A stretch of DNA of 63,829 nt, taken from the NCBI GenBank assembly GCA_019116305.1, contig DXBY01000059.1, positions 1-63,829 of the forward strand, given 5' to 3'. Below, one piece after another: positions 26,093 to 35,156 of the stretch. Both the position numbers and the translations under genes were made by a program. Every line of letters starts with the position of its first letter. Position 1 is the stretch's first letter. Source of the stretch: Candidatus Ruania gallistercoris. GTDB taxonomy: Bacteria > Actinomycetota > Actinomycetes > Actinomycetales > Beutenbergiaceae. The notes below the pieces were generated by a model. The model did not search any database and had not been told where the DNA came from. It saw only the letters and a program-made list of their open reading frames with translations.

Positions 26093-27214
26093 ATGAACAC
26101 GGAGAACCGAACCCGGGTGGCCGTCCTGTTCGGTGGCCGCAGCTCGGAGCATGCGATCAGCTGTGCCACCGCCGCCGGGGTGCTCGCCGCCATCGACCGT
26201 GACCGGTATGACGTACTGCCGATCGGTATTACCCGTAGCGGGGAGTGGGTGGCCGTCTCCGACGACGCGGACCAGTGGCGGATCACCGACGGGCACGTAC
26301 CGGAGGTCATCGGCAGCGGCAGTGCCCGGCTGATGCTGCCGATGGGGGAGGCCGGCCAGGACCTGGTTGCCTACCGGCCCGGGAGCGTACCCGCCGAGCT
26401 GGCCGCCGTGGATGTTGTGCTGCCGCTGCTGCACGGCCCGTTCGGAGAGGACGGCACCCTGCAGGGCATGCTCGAGCTCGCCGGTCTGCCCTACGTGGGC
26501 TCCGGGGTGCTGGCCTCCGCAGCGTCGATGGACAAGCACTACACGAAGGTGGTGCTCGCCGGAGCGGGCCTGCCGATCGGCCCGTACACGGTGATCACCG
26601 ACCGGCAGTGGCGCACCGAGCCGGACGCGGTGCGGGCGCGTGTGGCCGAGCTCGGCCTCCCGGTGTTCGTCAAGCCGAGCCGGGCCGGCTCCAGCATCGG
26701 CATCACCAAGGTGGATCGGCTCGAAGACCTGGCCGCCGCCGTCGAGACTGCGCGCGAGCACGACCCGAAGGTCATCGTCGAGGCCGGGATCGACGGCCGG
26801 GAAGTGGAGTGCGCCGTGCTCGAGGGGCGCGGGGATGCTCCACCACGCAGCACCCTGCCCGGCGAGATCATCGTCACCTCCCAGGAGCACGGCTTCTACG
26901 ACTACCAGGCCAAGTACTTCGACGCCGAGGCGGTGAACCTGTCCTGGCCGGCCGACCTGCCCGAGCAGGCCAGTGCGCGGGTGCGCGAGCTCGCCGTGGC
27001 TACCTTCGAGGCGCTCGGCTGTGAGGGTCTGGCCCGGGTGGACTTCTTCTACACCCCGGCCGGTGAGCTGATCGTGAACGAGCTGAACACCATGCCCGGG
27101 TTCACCCCGTACTCGATGTACCCGATGATGTGGCAGCGTTCCGGGCTGTCCTACGCGGACCTGATCACCGAGCTGGTGGAGCTGGCCATGGAACGGCGCA
27201 CCGGGCTGCGCTGA
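26093..27214 (+). CDS. ddl: D-alanine--D-alanine ligase
   Basis: 373 residues, of the longer DdlA type. ATP-grasp enzyme that joins two D-Ala for peptidoglycan precursors. Visible: VAVLFGGRSSEHAISCATA (N-terminal Gly-rich loop), LLHGPFGEDGTLQGMLE (serine/omega loop), PVFVKPSRAGSSIGI (ATP Lys), the metal-binding end LIVNELNTMPGFTPYSMYP. ATG 26093; TAGGCT 9 nt upstream suggests a leaderless transcript. The order ddl, DUF3515, thiL is conserved in Actinobacteria. Confidence 0.97.
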   Translation: MNTENRTRVAVLFGGRSSEHAISCATAAGVLAAIDRDRYDVLPIGITRSGEWVAVSDDADQWRITDGHVPEVIGSGSARLMLPMGEAGQDLVAYRPGSVPAELAAVDVVLPLLHGPFGEDGTLQGMLELAGLPYVGSGVLASAASMDKHYTKVVLAGAGLPIGPYTVITDRQWRTEPDAVRARVAELGLPVFVKPSRAGSSIGITKVDRLEDLAAAVETAREHDPKVIVEAGIDGREVECAVLEGRGDAPPRSTLPGEIIVTSQEHGFYDYQAKYFDAEAVNLSWPADLPEQASARVRELAVATFEALGCEGLARVDFFYTPAGELIVNELNTMPGFTPYSMYPMMWQRSGLSYADLITELVELAMERRTGLR

Positions 27215-27273
27215 GCTCGCTGGTTGCCCCGGCCCGGGGGCAGGCACTGCCGCGCCGGGGCGGAGGCCGGGGC

Positions 27274-27747
27274 TCAGACGCAGGACCGCTGCTGGTCGGT
27301 CAGCGAAACGGCTCCGCCGAGGTCCACCAGCGTGGTGGTCGCATCATCCCCGGCGTACTCCACCGGCACAGTCACCTCGATCGCGGGGATGCGCCCGTAG
27401 GTGGTGAACTGCCAGGTTCCCTCGGCGGCCTCCCCGAGCGGGGTCATCACCCAGTCCACGCTGGTCTCGTCCGCACCGGTCACCGAGATGCACCGATCGG
27501 TGGTCGGCCCGGGCGGGGTGACACCGCACCGCACCGTGATCGCCGGATCTCCCCAGGCTGCGGTGGCCTGGCTGTTCGTGGAGCGACGTTCGGCACCGGA
27601 GAGCTGGTCCGGCAGAGCCCGGAGCACCTCGGCGCACACCGGTGCGCTGGCCGTGGGACCGGGCTCCACCCCCGCGGTCGAACCACAGCCGGCGATGGTC
27701 AGGACCATCCCGGTCACGGCCAGGCAGGAGAACACACGTGCACGCAC
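27274..27747 (-). CDS. DUF3515 family lipoprotein
   Basis: 157 residues. The N-terminal signal peptide (VFSCLAVTGMVLTIAGC) ends in a lipobox with Cys21, so the protein is anchored outside the membrane. The mature part has four conserved-looking cysteines (CAEVLRALP, VRCGV, DRCISVTG, and the final SCV) that could form two disulfides. DUF3515 members are almost always beside ddl and thiL; no function is known. GTG 27747 chosen because it places the signal peptide correctly. Convergent with ddl and divergent from thiL. Confidence 0.85.
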   Translation of the reverse strand: MRARVFSCLAVTGMVLTIAGCGSTAGVEPGPTASAPVCAEVLRALPDQLSGAERRSTNSQATAAWGDPAITVRCGVTPPGPTTDRCISVTGADETSVDWVMTPLGEAAEGTWQFTTYGRIPAIEVTVPVEYAGDDATTTLVDLGGAVSLTDQQRSCV

Positions 27748-27944
27748 CCCTTCACGGTAGCCGTCGGTGTGCGGGTCGCCCCAATCCGCCGGGTGCGCTG
27801 CGTATGCCGGTTCCACCGAAGCCGCCGGGCGCAGCGGCGGAGCGGTGCTGCGGCCACAGCACCTGCTGCCGCCCGGGCACGTACCCGGCCGCAGGGGCGG
27901 ATAGGCTCGACCCGTCCACGCCACGGTCGAGAGCAGGAGGGTGC

Positions 27945-28916
27945 GTGCAGGTCAGCGAGGTCTCCGAGGAGGAGCTGCTCCGCAGGATCACGCCGCTGCT
28001 GCCCGCCGGCGAGCACACTCTCCTCGGCCCCGGTGACGATGCCGCGGTGCTGGCCGCACCGGACGGACGATTCGTGGTCACCACCGATGTTCTCGTGGCC
28101 GGCCGGGACTTCCGCGACGACTGGACCACAGCCGCCGACGTGGGCTGGCGTGCCACTGCCGCCAACGTGGCCGACCTGGCCGCGATGGGAGCTGTGCCCA
28201 CTGCCCTGGTGACGGCCCTGGTCCTCCCGGCGAGCACCGCCGTCGACTGGGTGATTGACCTGGCCCGTGGACTGGGTGAGGCGTGCCGGCAGTGGCGACT
28301 GGGCGCCGTCGGCGGTGATCTCTCCGGAGGAGACGTGGCCATGGTGGCGATCACCGCACATGGTGACCTGCAGGGCCGCCAGCCCCTCCGGCGCAGCACC
28401 GCGCGCCCCGGTGACGTCCTCGCCCACGCGGGTGTGCTGGGCGACTCTGCCGCAGGTCTGGCACTGCTGGCCGGCGAGCACCGGGTCACCTCCGCCGCCG
28501 GTACCCGCGCCCTCGCCGGTTTCCGCCGCCCGCAGCCGCCGGTCTGGGCCGGCGCCGCCGCTGCGCGGGCGGGAGCCACGGCGATGATGGACGTCAGCGA
28601 CGGGCTGCTCCGGGACGCCGGCCGGCTGGCGGCCGCCTCCGGTGTGCACCTCGATCTTGACCCGGCGGTACTGGCCGGGGACTGCAGCGCCCTCGCCGAC
28701 CTGGCGCAGCTCTGCGGTGCAGATCCGTTGGCCTGGGTGCTGACCGGCGGTGAGGACCACGGTCTGCTCGCCACCTTCGGGCCCGGGCAGGACCTGCCCG
28801 CGCCGTTCCGCAGGATCGGTACGGTGACCGACGGGTCGGGACCGGTGACCTACGGCGGGTCCGCACCGTCGGTCTCCGGCACCGGGTGGGACCACTTTCG
28901 CCCGGACCAGGTGTGA
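27945..28916 (+). CDS. thiL: Thiamine-monophosphate kinase
   Basis: 323 residues. PurM-like fold with the N-terminal metal-binding loop LLGPGDDAAVL, then TTDVLVAGRDFRDDW, VAAN-type block TAANVADLAAMGA, GAVGGDLSGGD, and MMDVSDGLLRDAGRLA. It phosphorylates thiamine phosphate to the diphosphate cofactor. GTG 27945 has AGGAGGG 6 nt upstream; a long upstream in-frame extension is non-coding in character. Confidence 0.95.
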   Translation: MQVSEVSEEELLRRITPLLPAGEHTLLGPGDDAAVLAAPDGRFVVTTDVLVAGRDFRDDWTTAADVGWRATAANVADLAAMGAVPTALVTALVLPASTAVDWVIDLARGLGEACRQWRLGAVGGDLSGGDVAMVAITAHGDLQGRQPLRRSTARPGDVLAHAGVLGDSAAGLALLAGEHRVTSAAGTRALAGFRRPQPPVWAGAAAARAGATAMMDVSDGLLRDAGRLAAASGVHLDLDPAVLAGDCSALADLAQLCGADPLAWVLTGGEDHGLLATFGPGQDLPAPFRRIGTVTDGSGPVTYGGSAPSVSGTGWDHFRPDQV

Positions 28917-28944
28917 TCCTCCTCACGCTGGCGTACCGTGAAGT

Positions 28945-29376
28945 ATGCGTATCTCTGAGGTGATTCGACGTAAGGGTTCCGAGGTGGTCACGATCCGCCC
29001 GGAGGAGACGGTCACGGATCTGCTCGCGCTCCTCGCCGAGCGCAACATCGGAGCGGTGGTGGTCTCCACCGACGCGGGCCGGAGTGTGGGCGGGATCGTC
29101 ACCGAGCGCGACGTGGTGCGCCATCTGCACAGCCGGGGGACGGGGGTGCTGGCCGGGCCAGTGGCTGAGGTGATGACTGCCGAGGTGATCACCTGCAGCA
29201 CGGAGGACGATCTGCAGACCCTGGCCCGCACGATGACCGAGAAGCGGATCCGGCACCTGCCGGTGGTCGAGGACGGGGCGCTGCTGGCGATCGTGTCCAT
29301 CGGGGACATCGTGAAGAACCGGATCGACGAGCTGCAGGCCGAGAACGACCAGCTGGTCGACTACGTGCACCGCTAG
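28945..29376 (+). CDS. CBS-domain pair protein
   Basis: 143 residues made almost wholly of two CBS motifs (about 8-62 and 73-130), forming one Bateman module. Such modules bind adenosyl nucleotides such as AMP, ATP or SAM and sense energy or metabolite state. There is no attached enzyme or DNA-binding domain, so it would act through an unknown partner. The C-terminal helix (RIDELQAENDQLVDYVHR) is charged and may make the dimer. ATG 28945; follows thiL after 28 bp. Confidence 0.88.
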   Translation: MRISEVIRRKGSEVVTIRPEETVTDLLALLAERNIGAVVVSTDAGRSVGGIVTERDVVRHLHSRGTGVLAGPVAEVMTAEVITCSTEDDLQTLARTMTEKRIRHLPVVEDGALLAIVSIGDIVKNRIDELQAENDQLVDYVHR

Positions 29377-29458
29377 AACCAGCCGGGCCGACGGCGGACC
29401 GGGCGTGGCCCAGGAGCCGATCCTCGACGTGAGGGTCGGCGGGGGAGGGGAGAGCAGA

Positions 29459-29489
29459 AGAGCCGCCCACCATGGCGGTGGACGGCTCT
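29459..29489. terminator. Bidirectional terminator between CBS gene and rpmB
   Basis: AGAGCCG (29459-29465) pairs with CGGCTCT (29483-29489) and the inner CCACC with GGTGG, with one mismatch between them and a 5-nt loop. It lies between convergent genes. Confidence 0.7.
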
Positions 29490-29527
29490 GCTGGTGCGAC
29501 GCCTGCGCGCCGCGGGGGTTCAACTCC

Positions 29528-29719
29528 TCAGACGGCGCGCACGACCTTGCCGGCCTTGAGGCAGGAGGTGCAGACGTTCAGCCGCTTCGGCGTGCCGTTC
29601 GTCACGGTGCGCACCTTCTGAATGTTCGGGTTCCAACGCCGCTTGGTCCGGCGGTGGGAGTGCGAGATGCTGTGGCCGAAGCTCGGGGCCTTGGCGCAGA
29701 CGTCACACGTAGCAGCCAC
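29528..29719 (-). CDS. rpmB: 50S ribosomal protein L28
   Basis: 63 residues. Recognisable blocks are FGHSISHSHRRTKRRWNPNI and RLNVCTSCLKAGKV. Four cysteines (5, 8, 50, 53) make a complete zinc-ribbon, so this is the C+ form; Zur-regulated C- copies, if any, would be elsewhere. ATG 29719 follows GAGGAGACAC. It stands alone, divergent from recG. Confidence 0.97.
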   Translation of the reverse strand: MAATCDVCAKAPSFGHSISHSHRRTKRRWNPNIQKVRTVTNGTPKRLNVCTSCLKAGKVVRAV

Positions 29720-29997
29720 GGTGTGTCTCCTCTAGGTCAGTCCTCGCCACAGGGTGAAGCGGCGGTGAATCGTCCGGTCTCGGCCGATGGCGGGCCGAGC
29801 AGTGCCTGACTAGGCAACCGCACCAGAGTACTCCACCGGCACCTTGCGGCTCAAACTCACACCCGAGTGAGTCCGCGCACACTGTGGGCGCTTCCCCTCA
29901 TCAGCGTCACGCAGAGTTGGGCACCGGTGACCGACTTTACGCGACCTTGTCGCGGGGCCGGCGGGAGTGTCAGCACCTGCCGATATCATGCCAAACG

Positions 29998-32232
29998 GTG
30001 GCACAGATATCCGGCGGACAGGTGTGGGGCGGGGACGGGCGCGCCCTGATCAAGCTGGTGGGTGAGCGTGGGGCGAAGCAGCTGGAGCAGATCGGCGTGA
30101 CCAGCCCGGCGGGCCTGCTGCGGCACTACCCGCGCAAGTACCTGCACCGCGGCCGGTACAGCCGGCTGCTCGACCTCGCTCCCGGCGAGCACGCCACAGT
30201 GATGGCCGAGGTGCGCCACGTGGACCATCGTCGGGCGCGGAACAGGCCGCTGCACATCATCAAGGTCACCATCACCGACGGTCACACCGACCTGCCGCTG
30301 ACCTTCTTCGCCCGCCGCCCGTACATGGCCGAGTTCATCAAGAAGCGGCTGCAGCCGGGAACGTCGGCGATGTTCTCCGGGCAGGTGAAGCGGGACAAGC
30401 GCGGCAACCTGGAGCTGATCCACCCCGACTACGAACCCCTGCCCGAAGCCCTCGACGAGGAGGAGGCGGCCCGGCGGGCGGCCCGCCCGGTCCCGGTCTA
30501 CCCGGCCACGGCAAAGCTGCCCACCTGGAAGATCGCCGAGATGATGCGCTTGGTGCTGGAACCGTTGCAGCCCGACGAGGTGGCCGACGTCCTGCCCGAG
30601 GACGTGCGTGAGCGCCGGGAGCTGGTCGGCACCGTCGCCGCCCTGCACATGATCCATGATCCGGCCAACGACCTGGACTGGAAGATGGCCCGGCGCCGGT
30701 TCGCCTACGAGGAGGCGTTCCTGCTGCAGACCGCGCTGGCGCGCCGCCGCGCGGACGTGGCCGCCCACGACGCCACGCCGCGGCCGGGCCGACCCGACGG
30801 CCTGCAGGCCGCACTGGACGCCCAGCTGCCGTTCACGCTCACCGCCGGGCAGCGCCAGGTCAGTGCCGAGATCAGCGGGGACCTGGCCGAGTCCAGCCCG
30901 ATGCAACGGCTGCTGCAGGGCGAGGTCGGCTCGGGGAAGACCGTGGTGGCGCTGCGCGCGATGGCCCAGGTGATCGACTCCGGTGGCCAGGCGGCACTGC
31001 TGGCTCCCACGGAGGTGCTCGCGCAGCAGCACGCCCGCTCGATCGAGCACCTGCTTGGCCCGCTGGCCGAGGCGGGGATGCTCGGTGGTGACGCGCGCGG
31101 GACCCGGGTGGTGCTGCTCACCGGATCGGTGACCGGTGCTGCCCGGCGGCAGGCGCTCGCCGACGCCGCCTCCGGTGCCGCGGGGATCGTGATCGGCACC
31201 CACGCGCTGCTGAACGAGAAGGTGCAGTTCGCCGACCTGGCGTTGACCGTGATCGACGAGCAGCACCGGTTTGGGGTGGAGCAGCGCGACGCCCTGCGCG
31301 CCAAGGGCCGCACGATGCCGCACCAGCTCTACCTGACCGCCACCCCGATCCCGCGGTCGGTGGCGATGACCTTCTTCGGCGACGTGGAGGTCTCCACGCT
31401 GCGGGAAATCCCGGCCGGCCGCCCCGGGGTCACCACCCATCTGGTGCCGGCGGACCAGGAACGGTGGATGCAGCGGGTCTGGACGCTGATCGCTGAGCAG
31501 GTCGCCGCCGGTCACCGGGCGTACGTGGTCGCCCCGCGGATCACCTCCACCGCCACCGAGGACGACGGCGCACCCGAGCTGGCTCCGGAGGCGTCCGGCG
31601 ATCAGGACTCGCCAGGGGCGCCAGCCACCGTTGAGGACACCTACCGCCGGCTGAGCCAGGAACCCGCACTGGCCGGGATCGAGCTGGGGCTCATGCACGG
31701 GCGGCTCAGTGCCGAGGAGAAAGATGAGGCGATGGCCGCCTTCGCCGACGGCCGCGCGCCTGTGCTGGTCACCACCACGGTGATCGAGGTGGGCGTGGAC
31801 GTGCCCGAAGCCAGTGTGATGGTGGTGCTGGACGCCGACCGGTTCGGCCTGTCCCAGCTGCACCAGCTGCGCGGACGGATCGGTCGCGGCAGCGCGGCCG
31901 GCACCTGCCTGCTGGTCACCGGCGCCGCCGAGGACTCCCTCGCGCTGGAGCGGCTGACGGCGATGACGGCGACCACTGACGGGTTCGTGCTCGCGGAGAA
32001 GGACCTGGCCCAGCGTCGGGAGGGCGATGTGCTCGGGGCCGCCCAGTCCGGGCGGGGGTCCTCGTTGCGGCTACTCTCAGTGGTGCGTGACCGCGACCTG
32101 ATCGAGGATGCACGTCAGGACGCCCGGGCGCTGATCACGGCCGACCCGAACCTGGTGCACCATCTCGAGGTGCTCACTGCGATCACCGAGCTTGTCGATC
32201 CCGACCATGAGGAGTTCCTGGACCGTGCCTAA
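29998..32232 (+). CDS. recG: ATP-dependent DNA helicase RecG
   Basis: 744 residues. An N-terminal wedge/OB domain (about 20-200) is followed by the helicase core: Walker A GEVGSGKT, DEQH box in VIDEQHRFGVEQRDAL, motif III LTATPIPRS, motif V/VI VIEVGVDVPEA and QLRGRIGRG. It remodels stalled forks and Holliday junctions. An extra acidic loop (about 515-545, TEDDGAPELAPEASGDQ) interrupts the second RecA domain, as in some actinobacterial homologues. GTG 29998 is chosen because TATCAT (29983-29988) makes a good -10 for a leaderless mRNA; further upstream codons look non-coding. Confidence 0.96.
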   Translation: MAQISGGQVWGGDGRALIKLVGERGAKQLEQIGVTSPAGLLRHYPRKYLHRGRYSRLLDLAPGEHATVMAEVRHVDHRRARNRPLHIIKVTITDGHTDLPLTFFARRPYMAEFIKKRLQPGTSAMFSGQVKRDKRGNLELIHPDYEPLPEALDEEEAARRAARPVPVYPATAKLPTWKIAEMMRLVLEPLQPDEVADVLPEDVRERRELVGTVAALHMIHDPANDLDWKMARRRFAYEEAFLLQTALARRRADVAAHDATPRPGRPDGLQAALDAQLPFTLTAGQRQVSAEISGDLAESSPMQRLLQGEVGSGKTVVALRAMAQVIDSGGQAALLAPTEVLAQQHARSIEHLLGPLAEAGMLGGDARGTRVVLLTGSVTGAARRQALADAASGAAGIVIGTHALLNEKVQFADLALTVIDEQHRFGVEQRDALRAKGRTMPHQLYLTATPIPRSVAMTFFGDVEVSTLREIPAGRPGVTTHLVPADQERWMQRVWTLIAEQVAAGHRAYVVAPRITSTATEDDGAPELAPEASGDQDSPGAPATVEDTYRRLSQEPALAGIELGLMHGRLSAEEKDEAMAAFADGRAPVLVTTTVIEVGVDVPEASVMVVLDADRFGLSQLHQLRGRIGRGSAAGTCLLVTGAAEDSLALERLTAMTATTDGFVLAEKDLAQRREGDVLGAAQSGRGSSLRLLSVVRDRDLIEDARQDARALITADPNLVHHLEVLTAITELVDPDHEEFLDRA

Positions 32233-32956
32233 TCCACAACGGGCCGGTAAGGCGGCGAAGAAGGCCGCCAAGCCGCTGCTGAAGGCCAGCTCGGTGAGCG
32301 TGGGGTACGGGTCCACGATGGCCAGTGCGGTCTGCCCGCCGATCAGCGTGACCATGTCCGCCGGGCAAGGACTGGCCGTGGTCGGGGCGAACGGCACCGG
32401 GAAGTCCACGTTCCTGCGCGCGGCGGCCGGTCTGCTGGAGGTGCTCGGCGGCACGATCGACGTGCTCGGGGTGCCGGTGGATGAACGGGCCCGCCGGTTC
32501 CGCGCCGAGGTGGCCGTGGTCCTCGACGAGGACTCCTACCTGCCGGCGCTCACGGTCCGCGAGCACCTGCTGCTCACCGCCCGCGGGCACGGGATGCGCG
32601 AGGTCAGCGCCCTGGTCACCGAGCAGGTGGAGGCGTTCGGGCTGACCGACCGGCAGAACGCGCTACCCACGGCGCTCTCCTCCGGTCAGCGCCGCCGGCT
32701 GCTGCTCGCCGCAGCCTTCGTGCGCCCGCGCACGCTGCTCGTGCTGGACGAACCCGAACAGCGGCTGGACTCCGGGATGCGGGACCGCCTCGGCGAGCGC
32801 CTGACCGCCGAACGAGAGGCTGGTGGCGGGGTGATCATGGCCACCCACGACCCGGTGCTGGTGCGCCAGGTGGCCACCAAGGTGCTGCTGCTCCAGGAGG
32901 ACTCGGTGCGGGTCGTCTCGCCCGACGAGGGCGGCGAAGCGATCGAGGCGCTGTGA
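32225..32956 (+). CDS. ABC transporter ATPase (partner of the DUF6297 membrane protein)
   Basis: 243 residues. Walker A GANGTGKST, signature LSSGQRRRL, Walker B LLVLDEPE and H-loop MATHD are all present, so it should hydrolyse ATP. The GTG start at 32225 overlaps the recG stop by 8 bp, and its own stop overlaps the next start by 4 bp. The basic N-terminus (RAGKAAKKAAKPLLKAS) precedes the nucleotide-binding domain. Type suggests an exporter; the substrate is unknown. Confidence 0.9.
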   Translation: MPNPQRAGKAAKKAAKPLLKASSVSVGYGSTMASAVCPPISVTMSAGQGLAVVGANGTGKSTFLRAAAGLLEVLGGTIDVLGVPVDERARRFRAEVAVVLDEDSYLPALTVREHLLLTARGHGMREVSALVTEQVEAFGLTDRQNALPTALSSGQRRRLLLAAAFVRPRTLLVLDEPEQRLDSGMRDRLGERLTAEREAGGGVIMATHDPVLVRQVATKVLLLQEDSVRVVSPDEGGEAIEAL

Positions 32957-34599
32957 CCACCGGGGACGCCGATCGAGGGACCGTGAGCACCGGGGAGGTG
33001 GAGGAGTCCTGGCCCAGCGGACGCCAGCTGCGCAAGCTGACCCGGGCGGCCACGGAGGCGCACACCGGCGGCCACATGGGCGAGCTGGTCTCCGAGGTGT
33101 ACTCGGTGTTGTTCTCCAGTGTGATCGCCGTGGTGATGGTGCTCGGTGCCGTGCAAGGACTGAACGCCTCGCTGCATCCCGGGCCGGAGGCCGCCACCGT
33201 GGACCCGAGCTGGTTGGCCGTGGTGGTCGCGCTGGTGGTGATCGGCGCCGTGATCGGCCTGGCCGGCCGGCTCGGACCGATCGGGATGGGCGGCGCCCAG
33301 GCGCTGTGGTGGCTCACCGCTCCGGCGGACCGGCGCACCCTGCTGCGGCCGCGGCTGGTCCTGCTCCCGGTGGTCGGCGCCCTGGTGGGCCTGGTCGGCG
33401 GCCTGCTGGTCGGTTTCCTCGGCTTCGGCGCCTTCGGGCCGAAGCTGCTGTGGATCACTGTGGACTTCATGCTCGGTGGGGCCGTGCTGGTGCTGGTGGT
33501 AGCGACCGGGCAGGTGCGTGCCGGCGCCGGTGGGACCGGCCGGATGCGCCCGGCCGTGCTGATCGGTGACGTGCTCACCGCCGCCGGCCCGCTGGCCGCG
33601 CTCGCGCTGGTGCTGCTGCGCCCGGAACCCATCGCCGTCGACTGGGCGCACCTCGGCCCGGTGATCGCCGGCCTGCTGGCTGGGGTGCTGCTGGCTGACC
33701 TGTGGTGGTTGGACCGCAGCCTGGAACAGATCTCCGGACGGGAGCTGCGCGCCCGTGGCTCGGTGGCCACCTACGCCTCCGGTGCGGTCACCTCGATGGA
33801 CACCCGGGAGCTGGGCCGGGCGCTGAACGTGAACACCGCCAAGGACGCCCGACGCCGGTCCGCGCCGATGCTCGGTGCCCGCGGACCGGTGACCGCCATC
33901 CTGGTGGGTGATGCCACGGTGCTGGCGCGCACGCCACGGCACCTGATCCAGATCGCGGTGGGGCTGTGTGTGGCTCTGCTGGGCCTGGCGGCCGGCTGGC
34001 CGGTGGTGACGAACGTGGTGTTGCTGCTCGCCGGTGGCGTACTCACCGCGATGGCCACCGGGGAGGGTGCGCGGCGGGCGGAGATGGCACCGGTGCTGGA
34101 CCGGCACTTCCCGATCGCCGGTGCGGAGGTCCGCCGCGCGCGGGTGCTGCTGCCGATGGTGGTGATGGTCCCGTGGGCGCTGGTGGTGTTCGGCCTGTGG
34201 GGCTGGGTGCACGGGGCGCTGGTTCCCTACCTGTTGCTGGGCCTGGTCACCGGTCCGGTGTTCGCCGCCGGCGTGCTGCGCGCGGCCTATCGCAAGCCAC
34301 CGGACTGGTCCAAGCCGCTGGTCCCTGGCCCGTTCGGGCCGATGGCTCCCGGGGTGATCGCCGCCTTCGCCCGCGGGCCGGACATCGTGGTGCTCTGCGC
34401 AGTGCCGATGATCGTGGCGGTGGTGGCCCTGGGCATCTCACCGATCGTGCTGGCCGTCCAGCTCGGCACCTCCCTGATCGCCCTGGCGATCGCCACCCGC
34501 GCCCCGAAGGACGGCGGTAAGGGCTGGATGCAGCGGATGAGTGAGCAGGCCGAGGCGCAGCGCGAGGAGATGCAGCGTCAGCGCGGCGGCCGCCGTTGA
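32953..34599 (+). CDS. DUF6297 family membrane protein (ABC permease partner)
   Basis: 548 residues with about twelve hydrophobic segments in two halves, separated by a cytoplasmic region (about 245-320). I recognise it as the actinobacterial family called DUF6297, which is regularly coupled to an ABC ATPase. It lacks a large outer domain. Start GTG 32953 overlaps the ATPase stop. The C-terminus ends in a charged helix (RMSEQAEAQREEMQRQRGG). Inferred role: the membrane part of a type-2-like exporter. rsmD overlaps it by 4 bp. Confidence 0.8.
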   Translation: MTTGDADRGTVSTGEVEESWPSGRQLRKLTRAATEAHTGGHMGELVSEVYSVLFSSVIAVVMVLGAVQGLNASLHPGPEAATVDPSWLAVVVALVVIGAVIGLAGRLGPIGMGGAQALWWLTAPADRRTLLRPRLVLLPVVGALVGLVGGLLVGFLGFGAFGPKLLWITVDFMLGGAVLVLVVATGQVRAGAGGTGRMRPAVLIGDVLTAAGPLAALALVLLRPEPIAVDWAHLGPVIAGLLAGVLLADLWWLDRSLEQISGRELRARGSVATYASGAVTSMDTRELGRALNVNTAKDARRRSAPMLGARGPVTAILVGDATVLARTPRHLIQIAVGLCVALLGLAAGWPVVTNVVLLLAGGVLTAMATGEGARRAEMAPVLDRHFPIAGAEVRRARVLLPMVVMVPWALVVFGLWGWVHGALVPYLLLGLVTGPVFAAGVLRAAYRKPPDWSKPLVPGPFGPMAPGVIAAFARGPDIVVLCAVPMIVAVVALGISPIVLAVQLGTSLIALAIATRAPKDGGKGWMQRMSEQAEAQREEMQRQRGGRR

Positions 34600-35150
34600 C
34601 TCGCATCGTGGCCGGCAGCGCCGGGGGGCAGCGGCTGCAGGTACCGGCCAAGGGCACTCGGCCCACCAGCGAACGGGTCCGGGAGGCGCTGTTCTCCCGG
34701 CTCGACCACCTCGGGCTCACCGACGGCACCCGGGTGCTGGACCTGTTTGCCGGCTCGGGCGCCCTCGGCCTCGAGGCGGTCAGCCGCGGTGCGGCACAGG
34801 CTGTGCTGGTGGAGTCGGCCCGCGGCGCGATCGCGGCCTGCCGGGCGAATGCGGTCAGTACCCGGCTGGCCGACCGGGTGCAGATCCGCACCGCGGGGGT
34901 GCACCGCTATCTGGCCGGCCCGCCGCCTGCCGAGCCGTTCGACCTGGTGCTCTGCGACCCGCCCTACGACCTGGACGCGCCCGGTGACGTGCTCGCGGCG
35001 CTGACGGTGCCCGGGTGGCTGGCACCGCAGGCGCTGGTGGTGCTGGAGCGGGACCGGCGTTCCGCGGACCCGGTCTGGCCGGCGGACTGGCTGCCGGACG
35101 AACCCCGGCGCTACGGCGAGACGGTGATCCATTCCGCCCGTCTCCCCTGA
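34596..35150 (+). CDS. rsmD: 16S rRNA (guanine(966)-N2)-methyltransferase
   Basis: 184 residues. N-terminus TRIVAGSAGGQRLQVPAKGTRPTSERVREALF is typical, followed by the SAM motif VLDLFAGSGALGLEAVSRG and the amino-methylase motif LCDPPYDL. It methylates G966 (E. coli numbering) of 16S rRNA in the small subunit. TTG 34596 start, overlapping the previous gene. In most relatives coaD follows directly; here 4.5 kb of sugar genes intervene. Confidence 0.94.
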   Translation: MTRIVAGSAGGQRLQVPAKGTRPTSERVREALFSRLDHLGLTDGTRVLDLFAGSGALGLEAVSRGAAQAVLVESARGAIAACRANAVSTRLADRVQIRTAGVHRYLAGPPPAEPFDLVLCDPPYDLDAPGDVLAALTVPGWLAPQALVVLERDRRSADPVWPADWLPDEPRRYGETVIHSARLP

Positions 35151-35156
35151 CCGGGA

